Source: Gemmatimonadota bacterium (GTDB lineage Bacteria > Gemmatimonadota > Gemmatimonadetes > Palauibacterales > Palauibacteraceae). Taken from it: a DNA stretch of 28,312 bases. The notes under the pieces were generated by a model, which saw only the letters and a list, made by a program, of their open reading frames with translations, made no database searches and had not been told where the DNA came from. Shown one piece after another: positions 8,667-15,409 of this stretch; positions within the stretch are counted from its first letter, which is position 1; the number at the start of each line of letters is the position of its first letter. The DNA is taken from assembly GCA_023554435.1 (NCBI GenBank), contig JAMJQV010000364.1, forward strand, positions 1-28,312, given 5' to 3'. A program made the position numbers and the translations under genes.

Positions 8667-10043
8667 TCACAGGTCGGTGACGCAGAGGGCGAGGAGCTCG
8701 GACACCGAGTCCAGCTCCTCCACCTTCCAGACCGCGTCCTTGAGACGACGCGCCTTGTCCTTCGACAGAACTCCTTCGGCCAGGGCGTCGAACTTGCCCT
8801 CGATCTCGGCCTCCGTGAGCGGGTTTCTCGGATCACCCTTCGGGTAGTCGAGTTCCATGCCGACCTGGCGTCCGTCGGTCGTATCGATGGTCACACCCAC
8901 ACGTTGCAGCGCCGGGAAGACCTTCTCGATTTCCGGATCGGCGATCACTTCGACCTTGTGAAGTTGTTCGCGTATCCTCGGATCCATGATCTTCTCCGGC
9001 TCGAACTGCGCCGGTGTCACCTTCCGCTCGACCAGGGCAGCGGCGATCACGTAAGGAAGACTGTGGTCCGCCGTCTCCTTGTTGCGCGGATCGTACTTGG
9101 TCGGATCGGCCAGGATATCGGCGGCCCGTGCGAGCGACCGGATGCGGATCTTCGCGACGTCCTCGGGAACCAGGTCATTCTCTTCGACCAGCTGCAGGAC
9201 GGCCGAGATCGGAGCATGCGTCAGCGCCTCGGTGGGGAAGTACTTCATCCCGCATCGTTCGATGCGCCACGTATCGCCCAGCCCGTCCGTGAGGATCTCC
9301 AGCTTCCATTCCGGGCCCATGCATTCGACGAGGCCCTCCTTGCCGTCGATCACGTGCTCCGGCCCCGAATAGCCTTTCTCGGCCAGCAGCGCCGCCATGA
9401 CTCCGGCCTCGGTGGCCATCGGGTCGACGGTGTTCTTCATCATCGTGAGCTTGCCGGCCGTCACCGCGCCCAGGGTCCCGGAGTGCGAGGCCGAGATTCC
9501 GATGGCGTGCTGGATCTTCTCCCACGGAAGATCGAGCATGCGCCCGGCCACGATCGGCGACACGAACGCGGTGAGGGTGCCGTGGTGCCAACCCCGCTCC
9601 CGAATACCCGGGAAAGCCGCCTCGCACAGGCGCATTTCGAACTCGTGACCGAGGACGATGCCCAGGATGAGGTCGCGCCCGCCCTTGCCCTGCCTCTCGG
9701 CGCAGGCGAGAGCCGCCGGGATGATGTCCGAGGGGTGAGACGGGTCCTGCTGCCAGTAGATGTCGTTGTAGTCCATCACGCGGACCATCAGAGCGTTGGC
9801 CAGCGCCGCCGATACGACGTCGAACCGGGCGCCCGATCCGATGACCGTGCCCGGTCCCGGCCCCGCCACCTCGTCCAGGACCTCCAGGGCGATATCCACA
9901 TCCTCCTGCTGGAATCCGCCCAGCGCGCACCCGATCGAGTCGAGCAGATAGCGCCGAGCCTCGTGGATGGCGCGCTCACCGATGTCTTCATATGCCAGGT
10001 CGGCGGCCCACCGCGACATGGTGGCCGTGATCGTGTCCGACAT
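8667..10043 (-). CDS. MmgE/PrpD family dehydratase
   Basis: The product is 458 aa, normal for the MmgE/PrpD family, whose characterised members dehydrate 2-methylcitrate (PrpD) or citrate and methylcitrate (MmgE), or isomerise cis-aconitate. Family features are the helical N-terminal part with RVMDYNDIYW followed by HPSDIIPAALACAER, GWHHGTLTAF, a central HSGTLGAVTAGKLTMMKN, and KYFPTEALTHAPISAVLQL at the start of the lid domain. The ATG has TAAGGAGG eight bases upstream, one of the best ribosome sites in the window. It is 28 nt upstream of the hydratase gene, so two tricarboxylate dehydratases are adjacent. One may make the unsaturated intermediate and the other rehydrate it. Substrate is not determinable from sequence. 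Confidence 0.9.
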   Translation of the reverse strand: MSDTITATMSRWAADLAYEDIGERAIHEARRYLLDSIGCALGGFQQEDVDIALEVLDEVAGPGPGTVIGSGARFDVVSAALANALMVRVMDYNDIYWQQDPSHPSDIIPAALACAERQGKGGRDLILGIVLGHEFEMRLCEAAFPGIRERGWHHGTLTAFVSPIVAGRMLDLPWEKIQHAIGISASHSGTLGAVTAGKLTMMKNTVDPMATEAGVMAALLAEKGYSGPEHVIDGKEGLVECMGPEWKLEILTDGLGDTWRIERCGMKYFPTEALTHAPISAVLQLVEENDLVPEDVAKIRIRSLARAADILADPTKYDPRNKETADHSLPYVIAAALVERKVTPAQFEPEKIMDPRIREQLHKVEVIADPEIEKVFPALQRVGVTIDTTDGRQVGMELDYPKGDPRNPLTEAEIEGKFDALAEGVLSKDKARRLKDAVWKVEELDSVSELLALCVTDL

Positions 10044-10091
10044 GTCGAAAGCCTCCTTAACGGGGTTGCTGTATGACTCCAGGTGGTCCGT

Positions 10092-10634
10092 TCAGACCGG
10101 CAGGTTCTTGAACGGGAGATAGCTCATGAAATCCGCGTGGTGAACGATCGTGGCCTCGGTCGTGCGCTTGACGAGATCGCCTTCGGCGGCGTGAGCCGCG
10201 ATGATGTGGCAGACCTCGTCGGGGACGCCGCACTCGAGCGCCACGGCCACTCCGGTGAAGGGATGGCGCAGCGCCTTCCCACGGGCGCTCTGTTGCGCTT
10301 CGCCCTCCACCTTCTCGTACTCGAGCACCTTGCCCACGTCTGCCAGGATGGCCCCGGCAATGACCGTGTCCATGTCGATCGGAAGCGCGTGTCCCAGGAA
10401 CTCCTGCATCGCCTCCGCCGAGCGTCTCGCGATGTGGACGACGCACCGCTTGTGCTCCATGAAGGTCGCCTGGCAGTTGGGGACGAGGAGCGTGAAAGGG
10501 ATTTCCCTCAGGTCCTGCGGGTCGAGCGGACTCCTCTCCATGCTTCGAACCCACGTCTCGGTTACGGCTTCGCGCAGGTCAGGATTCTCGATCCACTGAA
10601 GCTCCGGCCAGAGCTTCTCGACGGCGTCTCGCAT
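10092..10634 (-). CDS. HD-domain protein with altered HD doublet
   Basis: The product is 180 aa. It resembles small HD-superfamily phosphohydrolases: an early His (H67 in VVHIAR), an ILADVGK motif where ILHDIGK is usual (A98, D99), then H124, H148 and HHAD (165-168). The His of the diagnostic HD pair is therefore Ala, so metal binding or catalysis may be weakened or rearranged. The ATG at 10632-10634 has GGAG about seven bases upstream. A longer reading of the frame starts in an Arg-rich stretch and was rejected. It is the first gene of the minus-strand operon, 48 nt before the MmgE/PrpD gene. Its function is unknown; a housekeeping or signalling role for the metabolic cluster is a guess. Confidence 0.72.
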   Translation of the reverse strand: MRDAVEKLWPELQWIENPDLREAVTETWVRSMERSPLDPQDLREIPFTLLVPNCQATFMEHKRCVVHIARRSAEAMQEFLGHALPIDMDTVIAGAILADVGKVLEYEKVEGEAQQSARGKALRHPFTGVAVALECGVPDEVCHIIAAHAAEGDLVKRTTEATIVHHADFMSYLPFKNLPV

Positions 10635-10985
10635 CTCGCATCTCCGAGCAGGTACACGTCCGTGGCGCACGGCTCGTCCGCGCGCCGGCCCAGCGAGTAC
10701 CGAAGTGCAGGAAGCGTACCGCGCCGGCGAGTCGATGCGCGACCGGAGCGATTTGGTAACTGGTTGTCGCAAAACAATTTGCACGCGCACCGATTCTCGT
10801 CAGTCGCAAGCGGGAGTCGATATTCGCCCCCCGGTCCACGGGCGCGAGACAAAGCGTCCCACTGCGGGACGGAGTGCGATCGGCGGCGCACCGAATGCGA
10901 TCCTCACGGTCCGGATGCTGGCACGGCGATTGCCCCACGAATCTCGATTGACAGGGACGCAATTCGACCCGAACCGGAGCGCGGC
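10635..10985. promoter_or_regulatory. Divergent intergenic region with a short palindrome
   Basis: This 351-nt gap separates the minus-strand citrate-lyase-type operon from the plus-strand nitroreductase, so it should hold both promoters. An A/T-richer patch at 10751-10782 contains GCAAAACAATTTGC (10769-10782), a 5-bp inverted repeat around ACAA that could be an operator. TTGACA at 10948-10953 has no convincing -10 partner. I see no convincing small gene here. Confidence 0.35.
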
Positions 10986-11564
10986 ATGCCATCCCCACTG
11001 CCAGATCCTCGTACCACCGGAACCCGCCCTCTCGAGGAAGCCATTCAGTCTCGTCGTTCCGTGCGGGAGTTCACGTCGGACCCCGTCAGCGAGCAGGATG
11101 TCTCACAGCTGCTGTGGGCAGCGCAGGGCGTGACGGGTGACCAGGGCTACCGGGCGGCTCCCTCGGCGGGCGCTTTCTATCCCCTGGAGACCTACCTCAT
11201 CACCTCGGAGGGGGTCGACCACTACCTGGTCGAGGCGCACGCTCTCGAGCGGGTGGCGGAAGGCGACGTCCGGCCCGCGATCCGCGCCGTGTCGTTCGAC
11301 CAGTCGTGCATCACGTCCGCTCCGGCCGTGTTCCTGTTTACCGCCGTGTACGAGCGCACGTGCCGGGAGTACGGGGGCCGTGGCCGGATGTACGTACACA
11401 TGGACGTGGGACACGCGGCACAGAATCTCTTGCTGCAGGCGGAGACGCTGGGGCTCGCCGGAGTGCCCGTGGCGGCCTTCGACCCGGCCGACCTGGCCCG
11501 GATCCTCGCGCTGCCGGACGAAGAGGAACCGGTGTACCTGGTCCCGATCGGCCGACCGGCATAG
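10986..11564 (+). CDS. SagB/ThcOx-type nitroreductase family oxidoreductase
   Basis: The product is 192 aa, a single-domain FMN nitroreductase. The N-terminal SRRSVREFTSDPVSEQDVSQ, then LLWAAQGVT, the APSAGAFYPLETYL block, and C-terminal GHAAQNLLLQAETLGLAGVPV followed by a YLVPIGRP ending match the SagB/ThcOx branch. Some members of that branch oxidise azolines in peptide maturation; others act in unrelated redox steps. The ATG has GGAG seven bases upstream; no start further up is supported. No YcaO, precursor peptide or lanthipeptide enzyme is nearby, so a role in peptide modification is not supported. A stand-alone FMN reductase is more likely. Confidence 0.85.
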   Translation: MPSPLPDPRTTGTRPLEEAIQSRRSVREFTSDPVSEQDVSQLLWAAQGVTGDQGYRAAPSAGAFYPLETYLITSEGVDHYLVEAHALERVAEGDVRPAIRAVSFDQSCITSAPAVFLFTAVYERTCREYGGRGRMYVHMDVGHAAQNLLLQAETLGLAGVPVAAFDPADLARILALPDEEEPVYLVPIGRPA

Positions 11565-11570
11565 GCGGAA

Positions 11571-11590
11571 GCGGCCCCGCGCGGGGCCGC
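11571..11590. terminator. Perfect GC hairpin after the nitroreductase gene
   Basis: GCGGCCCCGCGCGGGGCCGC is a perfect 20-bp palindrome, which folds to an 8-bp stem with a GCGC loop. It lies 6 nt after the nitroreductase stop. No T-run follows, so it is a terminator-like hairpin rather than a classical intrinsic terminator. TATATT at 11599-11604 just beyond could be a -10 element for the next gene, but no -35 was seen. Confidence 0.5.
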
Positions 11591-11657
11591 CGCCCCACTA
11601 TATTCCGGTGTGCGTCCATATTGTGGCGCGCCCGACAGACAACCACCGGAGGGATTC

Positions 11658-13187
11658 ATGAGCCTCATCATCCGTCGCCTGACCTTCCTGGTCGCGATGC
11701 TCGTCCTGCTCGTCGTCCCGGCGACCGCCCGCGCGCAGGAAGTGGATCTCGAGGCCCTCGACGCGTGGATCGAGAACCTCATGGAGGATTGGTCGACGCC
11801 CGGATTGGCGGTGGGGATCGTGCACGGCGACAGCCTGGTCTTCGCGCGGGGGTACGGTGTGAGGACGCTGGGATTCGAAGAGCCGGTGGACGAGCACACC
11901 CGCTTCGCGGTCGCATCGAATTCGAAGGCATTCACCGCGGCCGTCCTCGGGATGCTGGTCGAAGAAGAGATCCTGGGGTGGGACGACCGGGTCATCGACC
12001 ATCTGCCGGACTTCCAGATGTGGGATCCCTGGGTAACGCGAGACATTCGCGTCCGGGACCTGCTTACCCACAGGAGCGGCCTCGCGACGTTCGGGGGGGA
12101 TCACCTGTGGATCGGGGCAACGAACGGCCGTGAGGAGATCATCTCGCGGGTGCGCTTCATGGAGCCGGTGGGTCCGTTCCGGGCATCCTTCCACTACCAG
12201 AATCTGATGTTCCTCGTCGCCGGGCAGGTGGGCCATGCCGCCACGGGTCGCTCGTGGGACGAAATGATCGCCACACGCATCTTCTCGCCCCTCGGTATGA
12301 ACGAGAGCAGCACATCGGTGCGTGACCTTGTGGGACTGGAGAACGTGGCTTCGGCACACGAGGTGGTTCAGGGCGAGCTGCGCCCGGTCGACTACGACAA
12401 CGTGGATGGTGTGGCCCCTGCCGCCGCCATCAACTCCAACGTGGTGGACATGGCGCGCTGGATGCGACTCAATCTGAAGGAGGGGTCGTTCGAGGGAAGC
12501 CAGGTCTTCTCGGCCGGCACCGCCCGCGAGATGCAACGGATCCAGTACCCTCTGGGGGTCTCGGCGTGGGCCGCCGAGAACCTCGGACGGCGCTTCAACG
12601 GGTATGGGCTGGGTTGGTTCATTTCCGACTACAAGGGGCGAAAGGTCGTCAGTCATTCGGGTGGTCTCACAGGCATGATCTCGCTGCAGACGCTGCTCCC
12701 CGAGGAAGGGCTCGGGGTGATCGTGCTCACGAACTTCGCTCCCAGCGCTCCGACGTCGGCCATCACCTATCGGATTCTGGATGCGTACCTGGGAGAGCCG
12801 GAGCGTGACTGGAACGAGGTCTTCGTCGGTTTCCGGAACCAGGGCGAAGATCGCGCGGCGCAACGGGAGGAGAGGCTCCAGGCCGCGCGCGTCACGGGCA
12901 CCGAGCCGTCACTGCCGCTCGAGGCCTACGCGGGTACGTATACGGAGGCGGTATCAGGAGAGACGACGGTCCGGCTCGAGGATGGCCACCTGGTGTTCGA
13001 CTACAATCCGCGGCATCTGGGTGATCTCGAGCACTGGCACCACGACGTGTTCCGGGTCACGTGGCGGCACCCGATCTTCGACATGGCGGCGCAGTCGTTC
13101 CTGCGGTTCGAGCTGGATGAGAAGGGCGACGTCACCGGCCTCGAGGTGACGTTCTACGATCCGATTCGCTTCGAGAAGGTCGAGTAG
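11658..13187 (+). CDS. Secreted serine hydrolase (class C beta-lactamase fold) with C-terminal DUF3471-like domain
   Basis: The product is 509 aa with a Sec signal peptide: RR at 6-7, a hydrophobic core LTFLVAMLVLLVVPA, and likely cleavage after ARA (residue 26). The catalytic motifs of penicillin-binding-protein-like hydrolases are present: SNSK (S87, K90), YQN (180-182) and HSGG (333-336) in place of KTG. Residues beyond about 400 form a smaller beta domain typical of DUF3471, ending with EVTFYDPIRFEK. Members are usually peptidases or esterases acting in the periplasm or outside, not true beta-lactamases. The ATG has GGAGG five to six bases upstream. It ends tail-to-tail with the next gene. 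The substrate is unknown. Confidence 0.92.
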   Translation: MSLIIRRLTFLVAMLVLLVVPATARAQEVDLEALDAWIENLMEDWSTPGLAVGIVHGDSLVFARGYGVRTLGFEEPVDEHTRFAVASNSKAFTAAVLGMLVEEEILGWDDRVIDHLPDFQMWDPWVTRDIRVRDLLTHRSGLATFGGDHLWIGATNGREEIISRVRFMEPVGPFRASFHYQNLMFLVAGQVGHAATGRSWDEMIATRIFSPLGMNESSTSVRDLVGLENVASAHEVVQGELRPVDYDNVDGVAPAAAINSNVVDMARWMRLNLKEGSFEGSQVFSAGTAREMQRIQYPLGVSAWAAENLGRRFNGYGLGWFISDYKGRKVVSHSGGLTGMISLQTLLPEEGLGVIVLTNFAPSAPTSAITYRILDAYLGEPERDWNEVFVGFRNQGEDRAAQREERLQAARVTGTEPSLPLEAYAGTYTEAVSGETTVRLEDGHLVFDYNPRHLGDLEHWHHDVFRVTWRHPIFDMAAQSFLRFELDEKGDVTGLEVTFYDPIRFEKVE

Positions 13188-13200
13188 CGGCAGGCTACTC
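13182..13200. terminator. Hairpin spanning both stop codons of a convergent gene pair
   Basis: GAGTAGC-GGCAG-GCTACTC is a perfect 7-bp inverted repeat with a 5-nt loop. It contains the plus-strand stop (13185-13187) and the minus-strand stop (13195-13197). GAAG and CTTC flanks can extend the stem across a small bulge. It could act in both directions, although neither side has a T-run. Confidence 0.5.
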
Positions 13201-13551
13201 CTTCAGCGGTTCCTTCCGGCCCTTGATCATCCAGCCGAGGAACGCGCCGAGCCAGCCGGTGAAAGACGACGCAAGCGTGCCCAGGGGGAGGAGGCTCCAG
13301 TCGCCGCCGGACAGCGGGATGGCAACCAGGAGCCCGAGGGCGGCGCCGACCGCCCCGATGAGAAGTCCGCCAACGGAGGCATCCTTCAGGCTGAGTCCGC
13401 GCCTGACCGAGTAGAGCCAGCCGATCACAAGCGGAATACCCATTCCGAACCACCCCGACAGGGCGAGGACGAACTCGGAGACCTGGCCCAGGAGCACCAT
13501 GGCCAGCTGGAGAACGAGGGCGATAAGGACGTATCGACGCTGTCGCGGCAT
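13195..13551 (-). CDS. Small integral membrane protein of unknown function
   Basis: The product is 118 aa, starting MPRQRRYVLIALVLQLAMVL. About four hydrophobic stretches are visible: near residues 7-28, 31-47, 58-78 (a glycine-rich GGLLIGAVGAALGLLVA), and 88-108. It ends with the basic tail KGRKEPLKE. The ATG has AGGAGG four bases upstream, and a promoter with TTGCCG and TATAAC lies just before it. I do not recognise the family; glycine zippers suggest tight helix packing. It is convergent with the serine hydrolase and divergent from the DUF2461 gene, so it appears to be a single-gene transcript. Confidence 0.72.
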   Translation of the reverse strand: MPRQRRYVLIALVLQLAMVLLGQVSEFVLALSGWFGMGIPLVIGWLYSVRRGLSLKDASVGGLLIGAVGAALGLLVAIPLSGGDWSLLPLGTLASSFTGWLGAFLGWMIKGRKEPLKE

Positions 13552-13589
13552 TGAGCCTCCTCGAGGGGCCGTTCGAAGGACCACTCCAA

Positions 13590-13617
13590 GTTATATAAAT
13601 ATCAGTCGATCCGGCAA
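13590..13617 (-). promoter_or_regulatory. Sigma-70-like promoter for the small membrane protein
   Basis: On the minus strand, TTGCCG (13612-13617) is followed after 16 nt by TATAAC (13590-13595), in an AT-rich patch that stands out from the GC-rich surroundings. The predicted transcript start, about seven bases on, leaves a leader of roughly 30 nt containing the AGGAGG site. Confidence 0.55.
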
Positions 13618-13731
13618 TCCGGGTGGTCTTCCGTTGACACCGGCAGTCTCGCCTGACGAGCTTCGAGGTGCGAAGAGGATGCGCCCGGGAGGGCGCGAAC
13701 GACTGAGCCGGCCCGCCGGCGGGAAGAGCCC

Positions 13732-14421
13732 ATGAGCGATCGCCAGTCACACATCACGCCGGATCTGTTCGCCTTCATGACGGAGTTGGCCGAGAACAAC
13801 GATCGGGAGTGGTTCAAGGCGCACCAGTCACGCTACGAGGAAGTGGTCCGCGAGCCGTTGCGGGCCTTCATCCGGGACCTCGAGAGTCCGCTCGAGTCGA
13901 TCAGCCCGCACGTCGTGGCGGATGACAGGAAGTCGGGCGGATCGCTGTTTCGCATTCACCGTGACACCCGATTCTCGAAGGACAAGAGCCCGTACAAGAC
14001 ATTCGCCGGCGTGCAGTTCCGTCACGAAGCCGGAAAGGACGCGCACGCACCGGGCTACTACCTCCACCTCGATCCGGGCAACGTCTTCGTGGGTGCGGGG
14101 TGCTGGCGCCCGGCGCGGGAGTCGCTGGAGAGCATACGGGATGCCATTACCGAAGATCCGGATCGCTGGGTCGAGGCCCGGGATGCCGTTGCGGATGCCG
14201 GTTTCGCGTTCGAGGGCGATTCGCTCAAACGACCGCCGCGAGGGTATCCGCCTGACCATCCACAGATCGACGATCTGAAGCGCAAGGACTTCATCGCGGT
14301 TCGGCACCTGTCCGACGAAGTCGTCTTCGACCCGGACTTCGTCACCGCCTTTGCGGGTATGTGTTCGGACGCGGCGCCCCTGATGCGTTTTCTCACCTCG
14401 GCGATCGGGGTTCGCTGGTAG
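13732..14421 (+). CDS. DUF2461 (TIGR02453) family protein
   Basis: The product is 229 aa, the usual size for this family of unknown function. Clear signatures are the N-terminal LFAFMTELAENNDREWFKAH, the middle RIHRDTRFSKDKSPYKTFAG, a GYYLHLDPGNVFVGAGCWRP block and the late LKRKDFIAVRHLSDEVV. No catalytic residues are established for the family. No signal peptide is seen, so it should be cytoplasmic. The ATG has GGAAGAG just upstream. It is transcribed away from the small membrane protein and followed by a hairpin, suggesting a single-gene unit. DUF2461 genes are widespread and carry no firm functional context here. Confidence 0.93.
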   Translation: MSDRQSHITPDLFAFMTELAENNDREWFKAHQSRYEEVVREPLRAFIRDLESPLESISPHVVADDRKSGGSLFRIHRDTRFSKDKSPYKTFAGVQFRHEAGKDAHAPGYYLHLDPGNVFVGAGCWRPARESLESIRDAITEDPDRWVEARDAVADAGFAFEGDSLKRPPRGYPPDHPQIDDLKRKDFIAVRHLSDEVVFDPDFVTAFAGMCSDAAPLMRFLTSAIGVRW

Positions 14422-14452
14422 GGTCCGCATCACGGGCTGGACAGGCGGACCC
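14421..14452 (+). terminator. Hairpin overlapping the DUF2461 stop codon
   Basis: GGGTCCGC (14421-14428) pairs perfectly with GCGGACCC (14445-14452) around a 16-nt loop. The first base is the last base of the TAG stop. No T-run follows, so termination is plausible but not proven. Confidence 0.45.
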
Positions 14453-14548
14453 TCCGGGTTGAAGTTGGAGCGGTAGCGAGAGGACGCGCGGTCATGCCTT
14501 CCGAGGGGCTGAACCCCGCGAGCTTACCCAAACAGCACGAGGTACACC

Positions 14549-15076
14549 ATGCACCGGAGAGCCGGCCTGGCCTTCGGCGTGGCCCTGGCCTTCGTCGCCG
14601 GTATTTCGCTGGCGGCCTGTGGACAGGCGGACACGTCCGAGTCGAGCGCGAACGCAGCGCCGCAAGCCGTGGAGGCGGTACAGACCGCGCAGACGACGGC
14701 CGCCACGATGCCCGTGGTGACCGTCTACAGTTCGCCTACCTGAGGCTGCTGCAAAGCGTGGGTGGGTCACCTGCGTGAGAACGGTTTTGAGGTCAAGACG
14801 GAAGACGTCGCCGACATGGCGCCGGTCAAGGCCAGGTTCGAAGTGAAGCCCCAGCATCAGGGTTGTCACACGGCGGTGGTCGACGGATACGTGATCGAAG
14901 GCCACGTGCCGGCGACGGACATAGCACGGCTCCTCGAAGAACGGCCCGCGGTCAAGGGACTCACCGTTCCCGGGATGCCGAGAGGGTCACCCGGTATGGA
15001 GGGCCCCGTCAGCGACTCCTATGACGTGCTGACGTTCGACGAGGCAGGTGGCGAGGCGGTTTACGCCAGCTACTGA
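14549..15076 (+). CDS. DUF411 lipoprotein, candidate selenoprotein with in-frame TGA (Sec65)
   Basis: Read through the TGA at 14741-14743, the gene encodes 175 aa. Residues 1-23 are a lipoprotein signal with lipobox LAAC (C24). An Ala/Thr/Gln-rich linker leads to the DUF411 domain. The family motif SPTCGCC appears as SPT-TGA-GCC, with C67 and C68 kept. After it the frame stays open and strongly conserved: KAWVGHLRENGFEV, HQGCHTAVVDGYVIEGHVPA (C106), LLEERPAVKGLTVPGMPRGS and a final YDVLTF segment. The ATG has GAGG six bases upstream. A 9-bp hairpin with a GGU loop starts 12 nt after the TGA, as expected for a bacterial SECIS. DUF411 proteins are often linked to metal handling; the Sec would form a redox or metal site. 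A nonsense mutation or sequencing error is the alternative. No sel genes are in the window. Confidence 0.75.
14756..14776 (+). promoter_or_regulatory. Candidate bacterial SECIS hairpin
   Basis: The stem pairs 14756-14764 with 14768-14776, nine contiguous pairs of which three are G-U. The apical loop is GGU (14765-14767), and GGUC overlaps the loop as in E. coli fdhF. The stem begins 12 nt and the loop 21 nt after the TGA, inside the range known for bacterial SelB recognition elements. It lies within coding sequence, so the codons must serve both roles. Confidence 0.65.
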
Positions 15077-15148
15077 GCGGCCGACTTTTCAGGCCGGTGT
15101 ACAGGGCATGGGCGGGCTCCCGGTGGGGCGCGCCCCTGCCTGCATCGG

Positions 15149-15346
15149 TCAGTCAACCGTGCTCGCCGGATGCAGGCTGCACGAGGCCAGGATTCGCTGG
15201 TTGACGCGGATCAGGCCTCCCTCCGAGCGGGACTCCAGCGCCAGCCATCGATCTCCCCGCGGGACGACGAAGGAAGTCATCCGCGAGCAAAGCGGCCCGT
15301 CGCAGTGCCTGCAGTCGTACCGCGTGGCGGGCTGCCCGGCCAGCAT
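15149..15346 (-). CDS. Small CxxC protein, unknown function
   Basis: The product is 65 aa. The N-terminal part has YDCRHCDGPLC, giving C12, C15 and C20, with a further C56; this could bind one metal ion or form disulfides. The body includes TSFVVPRGDRWLALESRS and ILASCSLHPAS. About 86% of its third codon positions are G or C, as in clear neighbouring genes, which supports coding. The ATG has GGGAG five bases upstream. It lies 63 nt downstream of the prenyl synthase in the same direction, and converges with the DUF411 gene. I do not recognise the family. An overlapping frame that reads back into the prenyl synthase gene lacks motifs and is taken as a shadow. Confidence 0.5.
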   Translation of the reverse strand: MLAGQPATRYDCRHCDGPLCSRMTSFVVPRGDRWLALESRSEGGLIRVNQRILASCSLHPASTVD

Positions 15347-15409
15347 CGCCGCTCCCGTCGCTTTCTCGTCTGCCCACAGTCCGTGCCTCGTCGCCGATTC
15401 GGTTCACGG

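Noticed and set aside
8642..8836. Upstream extension of the hydratase into the MmgE/PrpD gene
   Set aside because: Shadow composition; GAGGAGG directly precedes the tandem ATGs at 8641/8638.
10948..10953. TTGACA as -35 of the nitroreductase promoter
   Set aside because: No acceptable -10 hexamer 15-19 nt downstream.
10986..11564. Azoline-peptide (RiPP) cluster around the SagB-like gene
   Set aside because: No YcaO, precursor peptide or transporter nearby on either strand.
13634..13639. TTGACA as -35 of the DUF2461 promoter
   Set aside because: No acceptable -10 at normal spacing.
14549..14743. A 64-codon lipoprotein ending at the TGA, and a separate downstream gene from 14762
   Set aside because: The downstream part lacks its own good start and ribosome site, and the family's CGCC motif spans the TGA in one frame; one gene read through the TGA explains both parts.
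15125..15136. GGGGCGCGCCCC palindrome as terminator between DUF411 and the small CxxC gene
   Set aside because: Almost no loop and no T-run; such GC palindromes are common by chance at this base composition.
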